Shown piece after piece: positions 1-8,326 of a stretch of 46,017 nt of DNA. The notes below the pieces were generated by a model, which saw only the letters and a list, made by a program, of their open reading frames with translations, did not search any database and was not told the DNA's origin. Origin of the DNA: Leptolyngbya iicbica LK (GTDB lineage Bacteria > Cyanobacteriota > Cyanobacteriia > Phormidesmidales > Phormidesmidaceae). Numbering within the stretch: position 1 is the first letter of the stretch; every line of letters begins with the position of its first letter. The DNA is taken from contig NZ_QVFV01000002.1 in the NCBI RefSeq assembly GCF_004212215.1, forward strand, positions 1,231,306-1,277,322, given 5' to 3'. The position numbers and the translations under genes were made by a program.

Positions 1-50
1 TTTCTCAGGCGCACTTTCTCGGACTTCTCCCTGCGGCGTTCTGAATTTAA

Positions 51-929
51 TCAGGCTCTAAAACTTTTGTCCTTGTACTGAGGGGAACCGTTTCCTCGTG
101 CAACTAAAAAGTCATTCCTCTTGACCAGATATTTTTCTGCTTCTTCTTTCGTCCAGGCTCCTAACTTACGCTCTTTCAAATTTATATAGCCATTTTCAAG
201 GCATGTTAAACGTCATACAGGAAAGCTCTGAGATGGATCTTGGGCATCTACCACGGAACGGCCATTCGCTAAATCTTCTGAAAGCAAAGAGCCGATTTTT
301 TCTTCTTTCCAGGACTCAAGTGAATCGCATTGAAGATTTTGGGCGCGCCAGTCGGCGGTGAGGCGACCGGAGCAGGCGGCGGCGAGGATGGATTGGCGGA
401 AGCGTTTGAGGATGTGGGGAATGCGATCGCACCGCTGTTTACTGGCCTCACATTTCGCCAGCAGTTTTTCCAGGGCAACCACAATCCGCCGTTGTTCCTG
501 AAGAGGCGGCAAAGGGACTTGGATTTTGTAGATGTCTTGTCGGCTAATTCCAGGGATGGCAGATGATTTCTCACTTTGAACACTTTTCAAAGTTGAGGCG
601 AGGTAGAAGGCCTAAAACTTAGGAGGTAGCTCCCCTGGAAATTCATCAATATAGTACGTCGTATCAATTGGCCAACAGCTTTCAGGGCTGTAGTTAACTT
701 CACCAACAGAGCCCTTACGCCCGACGACTATTGTTGGTCCGAGAGTCAAAGCTGTATCGTGTTTGCCAACAGTGCCATTAGAGCCATAAACGTCAACTTG
801 TCCCGAGTTATTTCTTTGCCCCTTAGGTAAACCTTTCCCATACTTGAACTCAAGTAGTTCGTTGATGCTCACACTTAGCCATTGATCGGGGAGTAGACTC
901 AAGTCTCTATTTGTCATGCTTGTAGCCAC
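51..929 (-). pseudogene. hsdS: Type I restriction specificity subunit HsdS, inactivated by in-frame stops
   Basis: One continuous minus-strand frame reads as an HsdS protein once its stops are ignored. The first part (929-615) is a target-recognition half with the YGKGLPKxxRN and GRKGSVG motifs typical of TRD1. A TAG at 614-612 follows. The frame then continues without a shift through the conserved central helix region (IPGISRQDIYKIQVPLPPL, then EQRRIVVALEKLL). A TGA at 215-213 is followed, again in frame, by RLTCLENGYINL and VARGNGS, which resemble the start of TRD2. A third stop lies at 53-51. TTA to TGA would explain the second stop, since HsdS proteins often read PVLRLT here. The partner hsdM lies about 2.4 kb upstream in transcription order, separated by darTG. 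The distal TRD2 is lost or beyond the window edge. HsdS identity is clear; loss of function is inferred. Confidence 0.85.
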
Positions 930-1007
930 TTCAATGAAGTCCAGTCCAGTCTGAATAAGGGACTGGTATCATAGCCAACCAATCTCCACAATCCACCTCA
1001 TTCTTGG

Positions 1008-1637
1008 ATGCCCACCCAGATTTACCATATTACCCATATCGATAACCTGCCCCTCATCCTCGAAACAGGCGCACTCTTGGCAAACAGCAGATTGCAGCAG
1101 CGGCAGGTCAACTTTCGCGATATCTCATACCGCAACATTCAAGATCGCCGTGCTCGCAAGCAAGTGCCCTGCGGCAATGGTGGCTACCTGCATGAGTACG
1201 TGCCCTTCTATTTTGCCCCTCGCTCTCCCATGCTCTACACCATCAACCGGGGCAACGTCCCCGGCTGCCCTGAAGGGCAGACTCGCATTGTGCATCTGGT
1301 GACCACCGCTGAAGCCATTGCTGCCGATACGGCTAATTTCGTATTTACCGACGGCCATGCCGTTATTGACTACTCCGAGTTCTATGAAGACCTGGCCCAG
1401 TTGGGCGAAGCCATTGACTGGCGAGTGATGCGATCAACATACTGGAATGATACCGATGAATACCCCGACCGGAAACGTCGTCGCCAAGCGGAATTCTTAG
1501 TTTATTTCGCCGTGCTTTGGCAACTGATCACCGAAATCGGCGTCTTAAACGATGGCATCAAGGCTGAAGTTCAAGAAATCCTGAGAAAGTTTAATAAATC
1601 TACGCCCGTTAATGCGTACCCTAATTGGTACTACTGA
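1008..1637 (+). CDS. darT: DarT-type DNA ADP-ribosyltransferase toxin (DUF4433)
   Basis: This 209-aa protein has the length and layout of DarT toxins, which transfer ADP-ribose from NAD+ to bases in single-stranded DNA and so block replication. Visible family features are the N-terminal YHITHIDNLPLILETGALLA segment, an NAD-site-like YVPFYFAPRSPMLYTI stretch near residues 65-80, and RRRQAEFLV near residues 160-168, which carries the candidate catalytic glutamate. The ATG at 1008 begins at the expected N-terminus. The antitoxin darG follows about 110 bp downstream on the same strand, the standard toxin-then-antitoxin order. The pair lies between hsdM and the hsdS pseudogene, on the opposite strand to both. 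I see no truncation or missing key residue. Confidence 0.93.
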   Translation: MPTQIYHITHIDNLPLILETGALLANSRLQQRQVNFRDISYRNIQDRRARKQVPCGNGGYLHEYVPFYFAPRSPMLYTINRGNVPGCPEGQTRIVHLVTTAEAIAADTANFVFTDGHAVIDYSEFYEDLAQLGEAIDWRVMRSTYWNDTDEYPDRKRRRQAEFLVYFAVLWQLITEIGVLNDGIKAEVQEILRKFNKSTPVNAYPNWYY

Positions 1638-1749
1638 TGCAAGCGCAGTTAACCGGGTCAGACTCATGGACTCAGATTAGGCTACACCCGACCCATTCAA
1701 GGAATACACACCAGTCAGTACAATAGTTCTAGGCGCTCCTTATTTGAGC

Positions 1750-2799
1750 ATGATTGAATTCAAGCAAGGCAACTTACTGAATGAAAAGACCGAAGCCATC
1801 GTCAACACCGTGAACTGCGTCGGTGTGATGGGGAAAGGTATTGCCTTGCAGTTTAAGCAAGCTTATCCAGAGAACTTCAAAGCGTACAAACGGGCCTGCG
1901 ATGCCAACGAAGTACAGCCCGGACAGATGTTTGTATTTGATACGGGTAGCCTGCTGCCGCCCCGCTATGTGATCAACTTCCCCACCAAGCGGCACTGGCG
2001 CGGTAAATCCCGTCTGGAAGACATCAAAGCTGGTCTGGATGCCCTGGTGCAAAACGTTCAGGAGTTGGGCATTCAGTCCATTGCGATTCCCCCTTTAGGC
2101 TGCGGCAACGGTGGACTCGACTGGGCTGTGGTAAAGCCGTTGATCGTCGATGCCTTTGCTGCTCTTCCCGCTATCCAAGTCGTCATTTATGAACCCGGCA
2201 CCGCTCCTGCCGCTGATCGGGTGAAGGTGAACACCACCAGACCTAAAATGACCCAGGCGCGGGCACTGGTTATTTCCCTCTTTGACCGCTACGGCATTCC
2301 GGGCTATCGCCTGGGACGGTTAGAAGCCCAAAAGCTGGCCTATTTCCTCCAGGAAGCCGGGGAAGCCACCCTCAAGCTGGATTATCGTCGCCACCACTAT
2401 GGCCCCTATGCCGACAAGCTGAACCATGCCCTACAGCGGATTGATGGGCATTACATTCGGGGCTATGGCGATCGGTCCCAGTCATCCCAGATTTACGTCC
2501 TGCCAGAAGGCCGCGAAGCCGCCACAGCCTTCCTAGCGCCCCATCCAGATTCCCAAACACGGCTAGAGCGGGTCAGCCAACTGATTGAAGGCTTCGAGAC
2601 TCCCTACGGTATGGAAATGCTGGCCACCCTGCATTGGGTTGCTCAGGAGAATCCCAAAGCTGCCGAGGATGTGGACGTTGCCATTGCTGCGGTACAGGCG
2701 TGGAGCGATCGGAAGCGGCGGCTGTTTAAGCCCCAGCACTTGCGAAAAGCCTGGGAACGCCTGCGCGATTACGGATGGATGGCGGCTACCGTAGGGTAG
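1750..2799 (+). CDS. darG: DarG-type macrodomain antitoxin (DNA ADP-ribosylglycohydrolase)
   Basis: The product is about 349 aa with two parts. Residues 1-155 form a macrodomain: TVNCVGVMGKGIALQFK near residue 20 is the ADP-ribose-binding loop, and PPLGCGNGGLDW near residue 115 is the second loop. In DarG this domain removes the ADP-ribose that DarT places on DNA. Residues 175-349 match the C-terminal DarG region that binds and neutralises DarT, with the RLEAQKLAYFLQEAGE and HYGPYADKLNHAL motifs. An in-frame TTG lies two codons earlier at 1744; I prefer the ATG at 1750 because it gives the standard short lead-in to the macrodomain. The gene overlaps no neighbour and is followed closely by a small ORF that may be co-transcribed. 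Confidence 0.93.
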   Translation: MIEFKQGNLLNEKTEAIVNTVNCVGVMGKGIALQFKQAYPENFKAYKRACDANEVQPGQMFVFDTGSLLPPRYVINFPTKRHWRGKSRLEDIKAGLDALVQNVQELGIQSIAIPPLGCGNGGLDWAVVKPLIVDAFAALPAIQVVIYEPGTAPAADRVKVNTTRPKMTQARALVISLFDRYGIPGYRLGRLEAQKLAYFLQEAGEATLKLDYRRHHYGPYADKLNHALQRIDGHYIRGYGDRSQSSQIYVLPEGREAATAFLAPHPDSQTRLERVSQLIEGFETPYGMEMLATLHWVAQENPKAAEDVDVAIAAVQAWSDRKRRLFKPQHLRKAWERLRDYGWMAATVG

Positions 2800-2822
2800 A
2801 AGTTCTATTCTGCTTGCACGTT

Positions 2823-3302
2823 ATGCCCAGAAAACGAAAGTCTGCCAATATCCCTCCCTATGTGCTGGAAAAAGCCCAGAAAGCTTATGCAAGGCTGCTG
2901 GCGGCTCAGCAACGTTTAGCGGAAGAGCCTCCTGAGCAACCAGCCAAAAATATCAGCCTTGAGCTTGACCCAGCGATTTTGCAACCGGCCTTAGGCCGTG
3001 CGATCGAACAATTGATAGCAGGCGAACAACCCATCTTGAAACTTGAGGTCAATCTGTCTCTCATTCCTGATGAACTGCTCCAGTGTATAGAGCAATGTTT
3101 TCAAGACAAGAAAGGCGATTTGGCCAGCAGTATCTACAATCGAGACGCCTTCAAACTGGGAAGCTGGACCAGCACTAAACGCTCTCAATCTCCGTCGAAG
3201 CAACCGATTGACGATATCCAGTCGCAAGTCGCTGATCTACTCAGTCAACTTAACCAACCGCCGACCAAAGACAAAAAGGAGCCTGAACAGAAGGAGGAGT
3301 AG
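2823..3302 (+). CDS. Hypothetical protein downstream of darG
   Basis: I do not recognise this product of about 159 aa. The ATG at 2823 (MPRKRKSANIPPYVLEKAQK) is preferred over an in-frame start at 2775 that would overlap the end of darG. The protein has a basic N-terminus, an Ala/Gln-rich helix near residues 15-35, a central region with a LELDPAILQPAL segment, and a low-complexity charged tail (TKDKKEPEQKEE). It has no signal peptide or membrane segment and is probably cytoplasmic. It lies 23 bp after darG and ends only 6 bp from the hsdM stop on the other strand, so it probably belongs to the darTG transcript. A link to toxin regulation or to the restriction locus is speculation from position alone. 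Confidence 0.7.
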   Translation: MPRKRKSANIPPYVLEKAQKAYARLLAAQQRLAEEPPEQPAKNISLELDPAILQPALGRAIEQLIAGEQPILKLEVNLSLIPDELLQCIEQCFQDKKGDLASSIYNRDAFKLGSWTSTKRSQSPSKQPIDDIQSQVADLLSQLNQPPTKDKKEPEQKEE

Positions 3303-3308
3303 ACGCAG

Positions 3309-4742
3309 TTAACCAACGGCACTGTCAGACAAAGTACCCGTCTCTTCCAACGCCTGAAGGATGTCCTTCAGGTCATCGACGACCGCTTCCAACTCCGTGA
3401 TCGCTTCACTGGCCAGGAAATCAGGCTCGGGCAAATCTTCTTCCAAGCTCTCATCCTTAATCCAGGTGATGTCGAGTTTGTAATCGCGATCCTTGATGTC
3501 TTCTAGTGAGAACTTCCGGAAGCGCCCTTCCATGCCCAAATCAGTGCGGGGGCTGTTGCCGTCTGGGTCATCGCCATAGCACTGCTCAAACTCAGTAAAA
3601 TGCTGAGGCGTCAGAGGCCGCTCCTTCTTGGTAACTCCCGGAACATTGGAGCGAGCATCGAAAATCCAGGTTTCCTTCGTCGGCAAGCCCTTTTGGAAAA
3701 AGACCACATTCGCCTTCACACCCTGGGAGTATGGCGTAAAGGTGCCCCTGGGTAGCCGCAAGACTGTGTGAACGTTGCAATCTTGCATCAGAATCTCGAA
3801 GACTTCGCCCGCCTTGCCCTCAAACAGGCAGTTGTCCGGCAGCACCATCGCCGCCCTTCCCCCTGGCTTCAGCACCTTCAGAACGTGCTGGACGAAATTG
3901 AGCTGTTTGTTGCTGGTTTCGATGGTGAAGTCTTCGCGATCGGGCGCTTGGTTCGCTCCACGGGTGCCAAACGGTGGATTGGTGAGAATGCAGTCGTACT
4001 TTTCACCGCGATCGGCTTCGTAAATGGCATCCCCAAGATAAATCTTGGGCTCTAACCCCTGCAGAAATAGATTCATCAGGGCTAACCGTCGAGGCCGAGG
4101 CACCAAATCTTGTCCGTAATAGGTCTTGGTGCGAATGCGGGCATAGTCTTTCCGGTCTAATGCCCCTCCTGTTTCTTCCATGAGCCACTGGTAGGCAGCA
4201 ATTACAAAGCCGCCGGTTCCACAGGCTGGGTCACAAATCTTGAAATGGGGGCTCACCCTGGGGTCAGGCTTCATGACCCGCACAATGGACTGAATCAGTG
4301 GTCTCGGAGTGAAATACTGACCGGCTCCCTTCTTGCCTTCACTGGCTGCCTTTTCCAGCAGCCCCTCAAAGGCCGCCGCTTTCACATCCACATCCAGCTC
4401 AGTCCACTCTTCCTCATCGATCATGGTGATGAGGCGTTTCAGGTTCACCGGATTATTGAAGCGGGGCATCGACTGAGCAAAGATATCGCCCAAAATGCCC
4501 TTGCTCTCCCGCAGCACGCGCAACAGCTCGCCGTAGTGATCGGTCAGGGCCACACCCGAGAGGGCTTTGAGACTATTCCAGTCGTAGGATTTGTCCTCGA
4601 CGACGGGAATATCAATGCCTTTCTCATCAGCCATTTTGAGAAACAGCAGGTAGGTCAGCTGCTCAATGTAATCGCCGTAATCAATGCCATCGTGGCGGAG
4701 GGTGTGGCAAAAGCCCCAAAGCTTGTTAACGATATCGGTCAT
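3309..4742 (-). CDS. hsdM: Type I restriction-modification DNA adenine methyltransferase subunit HsdM
   Basis: This 477-aa HsdM/N6-adenine methyltransferase begins with the HsdM N-terminal helical domain (MTDIVNKLWGFCHTLRHDGI; YLLFLKMADE). SAM-binding motif I, CDPACGTGGF, lies near residue 170, and catalytic motif IV, NPPF, lies near residue 255. KGAGQYFTPRPLI just before motif I is typical of the family. In a type I system it needs an HsdS subunit to find its site. Here the adjacent hsdS is broken, so the enzyme may be orphaned or may use another S subunit. I see no hsdR in the window; it could lie left of the edge. The gene is transcribed leftward and converges with the ORF after darG. Confidence 0.95.
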   Translation of the reverse strand: MTDIVNKLWGFCHTLRHDGIDYGDYIEQLTYLLFLKMADEKGIDIPVVEDKSYDWNSLKALSGVALTDHYGELLRVLRESKGILGDIFAQSMPRFNNPVNLKRLITMIDEEEWTELDVDVKAAAFEGLLEKAASEGKKGAGQYFTPRPLIQSIVRVMKPDPRVSPHFKICDPACGTGGFVIAAYQWLMEETGGALDRKDYARIRTKTYYGQDLVPRPRRLALMNLFLQGLEPKIYLGDAIYEADRGEKYDCILTNPPFGTRGANQAPDREDFTIETSNKQLNFVQHVLKVLKPGGRAAMVLPDNCLFEGKAGEVFEILMQDCNVHTVLRLPRGTFTPYSQGVKANVVFFQKGLPTKETWIFDARSNVPGVTKKERPLTPQHFTEFEQCYGDDPDGNSPRTDLGMEGRFRKFSLEDIKDRDYKLDITWIKDESLEEDLPEPDFLASEAITELEAVVDDLKDILQALEETGTLSDSAVG

Positions 4743-4847
4743 GTAGAGATCTCTAGATTTCGGACAGAATCTTAGACTTCTTCGACTGCATACCCCTGCT
4801 GCACAGCAATCTCAAGGATAGGGCCAATATTACCAATTCCTAAGGAA

Positions 4848-4891
4848 TGGACGTAACTGGACTCGAACCAGTGACCCCCACGATGTCAACG
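4848..4891 (-). other. tRNA-Val(GAC) 3' fragment, probable attachment-site remnant
   Basis: Read on the minus strand, 44 nt form the 3' portion of a tRNA. In order they are the anticodon loop TTGACAT (anticodon GAC), the anticodon 3' stem CGTGG, a short variable loop GGGTC, the T arm ACTGG-TTCGAGT-CCAGT, the acceptor strand TACGTCC and discriminator A. No CCA is encoded. Upstream of the anticodon loop there is no D arm or 5' acceptor strand, so this is not a complete gene. Tyrosine-recombinase elements commonly integrate into tRNA 3' ends and leave such a duplicate at the far end. The 5' side of the fragment faces right, which puts the element to the right of 4891 (inference). Confidence 0.8.
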
Positions 4892-5185
4892 TTGTTAGGT
4901 TATACTTAGGAGCCTTTTCTATTAAAGATTTTAGGGCTTCTGTTAAATATCGCCCCCCAGTTCCTCCCCCTATATGGCTACTTTGCTAGCGTGGTGCTCT
5001 TTTGTTTTTGACCGGAACAAACTCCGACTACCCGCCTGCCTGTTTCTCTAATAAAAGCCATAAATTAAACAGAACTTGTAATTTCTTTTGAAGGGTTGGC
5101 TAGGTTGTATGGATCGATTGGCATTACTCTTGACTCCTCCAGGTTCTCTCGCCATCATTCAAAGGGATTAGTTTGGAGAAGCGAC
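4892..5185. promoter_or_regulatory. Non-coding leader upstream of the Trypco1/VMAP operon
   Basis: This stretch of about 290 bp is visibly AT-richer than its surroundings and has no convincing ORF. It lies between the tRNA fragment and the first gene of the conflict operon, so it should hold that operon's promoter. I cannot pick out one clear -35/-10 pair. An open frame from a TTG at 5096 runs into the Trypco1 gene, but I reject that start in favour of 5186. Confidence 0.4.
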
Positions 5186-5530
5186 TTGGAAAAAGCCCTG
5201 GCAGAATTTCAGCTAGAAGGTGGTGGCACCTTCCTCATTGAGGTGCCAGAACCCGAATCAGAAAACGCTCTGGAACCCGTATCGGTTGATGGGCAGATGG
5301 TCTACCGAGCGACAAAGAGCTTTGAAGAGGCGATCGCTCAAGTCCGTCCCGTTGTCTCATCGATCGCGACTCGGTTCAAAACAGGACTGACCACACCCGC
5401 TGATGAGGTAGAAGTCAAGTTTGGTTTGAATTTGAGCGTAGATGCGGGGGTCGTTTTTTCTTCCGTAGGTGGGCAAGTTAACTTTGAAGTCACCTTGAAG
5501 TGGAAAGGTGACGAGGCCAAGGCTGACTGA
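5186..5530 (+). CDS. Trypco1 (trypsin-co-occurring domain 1, CU044_2847-like) protein
   Basis: The product of about 114 aa has the compact beta-rich Trypco1 form. It opens with an acidic strand (EFQLEGGGTFLIEVPEPE), has a central helix (SFEEAIAQVRPVVSSIATRF), and ends with VEVKFGLNLSVDAGVVFSSV and a final strand that includes FEVTLKWKGD. I chose the TTG at 5186 because GGAG lies at a good ribosome-binding distance (TTTGGAGAAGCGACTTG) and because it gives the usual family length. The longer TTG start at 5096 adds an unrelated-looking N-terminus. Trypco1 is known as a companion of trypsin-like proteases in cyanobacterial and actinobacterial conflict systems, and the next gene, 4 bp downstream, is such a protease. 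Its biochemical role is unknown; a sensor or protease-adaptor role is plausible. Confidence 0.8.
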   Translation: MEKALAEFQLEGGGTFLIEVPEPESENALEPVSVDGQMVYRATKSFEEAIAQVRPVVSSIATRFKTGLTTPADEVEVKFGLNLSVDAGVVFSSVGGQVNFEVTLKWKGDEAKAD

Positions 5531-5534
5531 CCGC

Positions 5535-7334
5535 ATGTGGACGCCTGAAAACGAAGCAAAATATAAAGCTGCCTTAGCACGGTTTTATCACGGCTCCAAA
5601 ATTGCCGGGGCTGGTATTTTAGTGTCCGATCGCTATGTGTTGACCTGTGCTCATGTGTTGACACGAGCCAACACTCCCCCGGCAGAAGTCGGTCTTGATT
5701 TTCCTTTTCAGGGGGATGGACAGCAGCTTAAAGGCACTGTGGAGTACTGGGAACCAGAGCGCGACATTGCTGGTGTCAGACTGTTAGATCCACTGCCACC
5801 AGGCACAAAGCCGTTACCGTTTCGCCCTTCTCGGAACTACACCGATGGCAATTTTAAGGTTTACGGTTTCCCGGATAAGCAACCGATTGGTGGTTGGGCG
5901 CTTGGCAGAATTATTGGGGATGCCACCGGCAATTTAGTCCAGATCCAAGGCGATACCGACCAGGGCTATGGCATTGAGCCAGGGTTTAGCGGTGCACCAG
6001 TTTGGAGCGTTGAATTTGGGGGTGTCATCGGTTTGGCACGATTGCGCGATAAAGACCGACCGGACGCCAAAATTGCTTACCTGATCCCTTATCGGCAACT
6101 GATTGATGCCCTCAAAGGGGGCGAAGCAATCAGTCTGCTCGCGTTACTCGAAGGTGCCGCCGTACCTAGTGAAAGTGTTGAAGGGGCTTATCGGGTCTGT
6201 CGGCCGGAGGGAGCTCTGCAGCCAGTGCCAGAAGATTTACCGAGCAAGGTCAAGGCTTTGGCTCGCATGAAAGATCAAGGGGGGTACTCAGCTCTTGTGC
6301 GGTTTGCGGTTTGTTTGACGCTGGCAGAGTTTCCCGTAGCGTTGCCGTTGAAGCAGCAACTCCGGGCATGGCTGAAACAACGAGAAATTGATACTGAGGC
6401 CGTTGAGCAGGCGATCGCCCCTCAAATTCAGTTAGAACAGGCCATCACAGCCAACACGGCATCTCCTCACTTGTTAATCTGGCTGAAAACCTCGGACATT
6501 AAGGGTGTCTATTCCATCGGCTCTTTGTTCATCCCTGATCGCACTCGGTACAACTGGAAAAAGTCAGAAGGGTTTGAACCAATTCCCGCGATCGCCCCTT
6601 ACGAAGACACTCCCATTCAACTGGCTCAGCTGCCTGAGGTGATTCAAGCCTGCTTAGCGGATTGTCGAGGCTTATGTAGTAGTGCGGAGCTGGCAAACCT
6701 AACAATTGAACTGTTTCTGCCCTTTTCGTTGCTGAAAGAGTCCCTGGAATGGGCCGCCGCTTTTGCGATTGGTGATGAAGATGACGATGATTTGGAATTT
6801 CTAGAGGACGAAGACGAACCTGATCCGCTGGCAATTCTGCATCGCTTTGTCGTGCGCTGTTCGGATCGATTACTCAATGCCTATGAACGCAAGGGTTTTC
6901 GGGCGCTATGGGAGCAACAATGGATTCAAATCGATCCGAATAAGCAAAGTCCCTGCTGTACGGCGCTACTGCCCGCTGAAGATGACACCAATTTGAAAGA
7001 GCTCAAAATTGAGCTGCTACAAAATCCTGAAAAGGTTGGCATTCAGCTGCTCAAGTGTCCGACGCAATTAGCCGTTGGGAATCCTCTTAAAGCAGTTTTG
7101 ACCAGTGGTGCGCCTACCGCCATTTGGCTGCGCGAGTCGCTAAGTCAAGTTGACTGCAACACAGAATTCACAACCCTCTTAGGGTGTTGTGTTGAGGGGT
7201 TGCCAGAATCGGTCAGGCAAGCTCGCCGAAACGCCTTTCCCCTGGCAAAAGATGAGCATATCGGGCATCATCTGTCTTTAGTGTGGGAAGACCCGAATTT
7301 AGTTCCGCCCGACACGGACGACTTGGCATCATGA
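5535..7334 (+). CDS. Trypsin-like serine protease fused to VMAP domains (VMAP-C)
   Basis: This is a 599-aa protein from the ATG at 5535, 4 bp after the Trypco1 stop. Residues 15-200 form a trypsin-like domain with the full triad visible: His40 in TCAHVL, Asp77 in ERDIAGV and Ser152 in EPGFSGAPVW. Residues 215-330 are helical and fit the VMAP middle region. Residues 330-595 match VMAP-C, with the diagnostic end LPESVRQARRNA, then GHHLSLVWEDPNLVPPD. An acidic stretch (EDDDDLEFLEDEDE) lies near residue 420. VMAP is the third component of the vWA-MoxR-VMAP conflict systems, and its N-terminal domain is thought to be the regulated effector, here a protease. There is no signal peptide, so it should act in the cytoplasm. 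The stop overlaps the MoxR start (ATGA), indicating translational coupling. Confidence 0.9.
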   Translation: MWTPENEAKYKAALARFYHGSKIAGAGILVSDRYVLTCAHVLTRANTPPAEVGLDFPFQGDGQQLKGTVEYWEPERDIAGVRLLDPLPPGTKPLPFRPSRNYTDGNFKVYGFPDKQPIGGWALGRIIGDATGNLVQIQGDTDQGYGIEPGFSGAPVWSVEFGGVIGLARLRDKDRPDAKIAYLIPYRQLIDALKGGEAISLLALLEGAAVPSESVEGAYRVCRPEGALQPVPEDLPSKVKALARMKDQGGYSALVRFAVCLTLAEFPVALPLKQQLRAWLKQREIDTEAVEQAIAPQIQLEQAITANTASPHLLIWLKTSDIKGVYSIGSLFIPDRTRYNWKKSEGFEPIPAIAPYEDTPIQLAQLPEVIQACLADCRGLCSSAELANLTIELFLPFSLLKESLEWAAAFAIGDEDDDDLEFLEDEDEPDPLAILHRFVVRCSDRLLNAYERKGFRALWEQQWIQIDPNKQSPCCTALLPAEDDTNLKELKIELLQNPEKVGIQLLKCPTQLAVGNPLKAVLTSGAPTAIWLRESLSQVDCNTEFTTLLGCCVEGLPESVRQARRNAFPLAKDEHIGHHLSLVWEDPNLVPPDTDDLAS

Positions 7335-8326
7335 GCGATTGGAAAGTCTACAAGAACGACCGCGCCACCTCCAGCGAGTGGCAACTCCCCCCGCCACCCA
7401 GTTGGCGTACCTTTACCAAACCAGACTCGGCTGCCGAGAGTCAGCCGGCCCATCGTGGTGCCCTCTTCTATGCTGAAGAAGAAGAAATCAATATGGTGAA
7501 CGCGGCGTTGTACTTGCGGCGACCGCTGCTGGTCACGGGCAATCCGGGTACCGGCAAAACCTCGCTGGCCTATTCAGTCGCCTATGAGCTGGATCTGGGG
7601 GAAGTGCTGTACTGGCCGATTACGACTCGCACGACGTTGAAGGATGGCCTCTACAACTACGATGCGGTGGGCCGGCTACAAGATGCCAAGCTGAATCCGG
7701 ATGACAGCCTGAACCGGATTGGCAAATACATCACCCTCGGCCCCCTGGGAACGGCGCTACTGCCCTCAGAGCGTCCCCGGGTGTTGCTGATTGATGAAAT
7801 TGACAAAAGCGATGTGGATTTGCCAAACGATCTGCTCCATGTCTTTGAAAACGGGGAGTACACGATCCCGGAGCTGACCCGGATTGCCACCACCCAGCCC
7901 ACGGTGACGGTGCAGACCGCTTATAGCAGTGCAGATGTCGCCGATGAAGAAAGCGCTGCCTATGCCGAGGTCACAAAGGGGCGAGTGCGCTGCACCAATT
8001 TCCCCTTTATAATTCTGACGAGCAATGGCGAGCGAGACTTTCCCCCGGCGTTTTTGCGACGCTGTCTGCGGCTGGACATGGCTGAACCGCAAGAACCACG
8101 GCTGCGGCGCATTGTCGCCGCCCATTTGGGTGAGGCCGATGCAGACGAGGTGACGAAGCGGCTCAAAGCCTTTTTAGCCCAGCGCACGGCGGGCGAGATG
8201 GCGACCGATCAGTTACTCAATGCCATTTATCTGGTGAGTCAGGGGCAGCTTTCGCCCCAGGGAACAGACCGAGAGGCCTTAGTGAAGGCGATTCTCAAGC
8301 GGTTGGATAGCCGCGACGGGGTATGA
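7331..8326 (+). CDS. MoxR-family AAA+ ATPase of a VMAP ternary system
   Basis: The protein is 331 aa from the ATG at 7331, whose ATGA overlaps the preceding stop. Walker A GNPGTGKT lies at residues 70-77 and Walker B LLIDEIDKSD at about 153-162. A sensor 1-like FIILTSNGERDFPPAF and an arginine-finger candidate in LRRC follow near residues 225-240. The short proline-rich N-terminus (PPPPSW) is common in the MoxR proteins of these systems. MoxR ATPases work with vWA-domain proteins as chaperone-like activators. Here it lies exactly between the VMAP protease and the vWA-like partner, joined by 4-nt overlaps on both sides, so the three are almost certainly made and work together. ATP-dependent control of the downstream effectors is the expected role. 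Confidence 0.92.
   Translation: MSDWKVYKNDRATSSEWQLPPPPSWRTFTKPDSAAESQPAHRGALFYAEEEEINMVNAALYLRRPLLVTGNPGTGKTSLAYSVAYELDLGEVLYWPITTRTTLKDGLYNYDAVGRLQDAKLNPDDSLNRIGKYITLGPLGTALLPSERPRVLLIDEIDKSDVDLPNDLLHVFENGEYTIPELTRIATTQPTVTVQTAYSSADVADEESAAYAEVTKGRVRCTNFPFIILTSNGERDFPPAFLRRCLRLDMAEPQEPRLRRIVAAHLGEADADEVTKRLKAFLAQRTAGEMATDQLLNAIYLVSQGQLSPQGTDREALVKAILKRLDSRDGV

Noticed and set aside
4848-4920. Complete tRNA gene
   Set aside because: No D arm or 5' acceptor strand can be found upstream of the anticodon loop.
5096-5185. Longer Trypco1 protein starting at TTG 5096
   Set aside because: The added 30 residues do not look like the family, and a better ribosome-binding site precedes TTG 5186.
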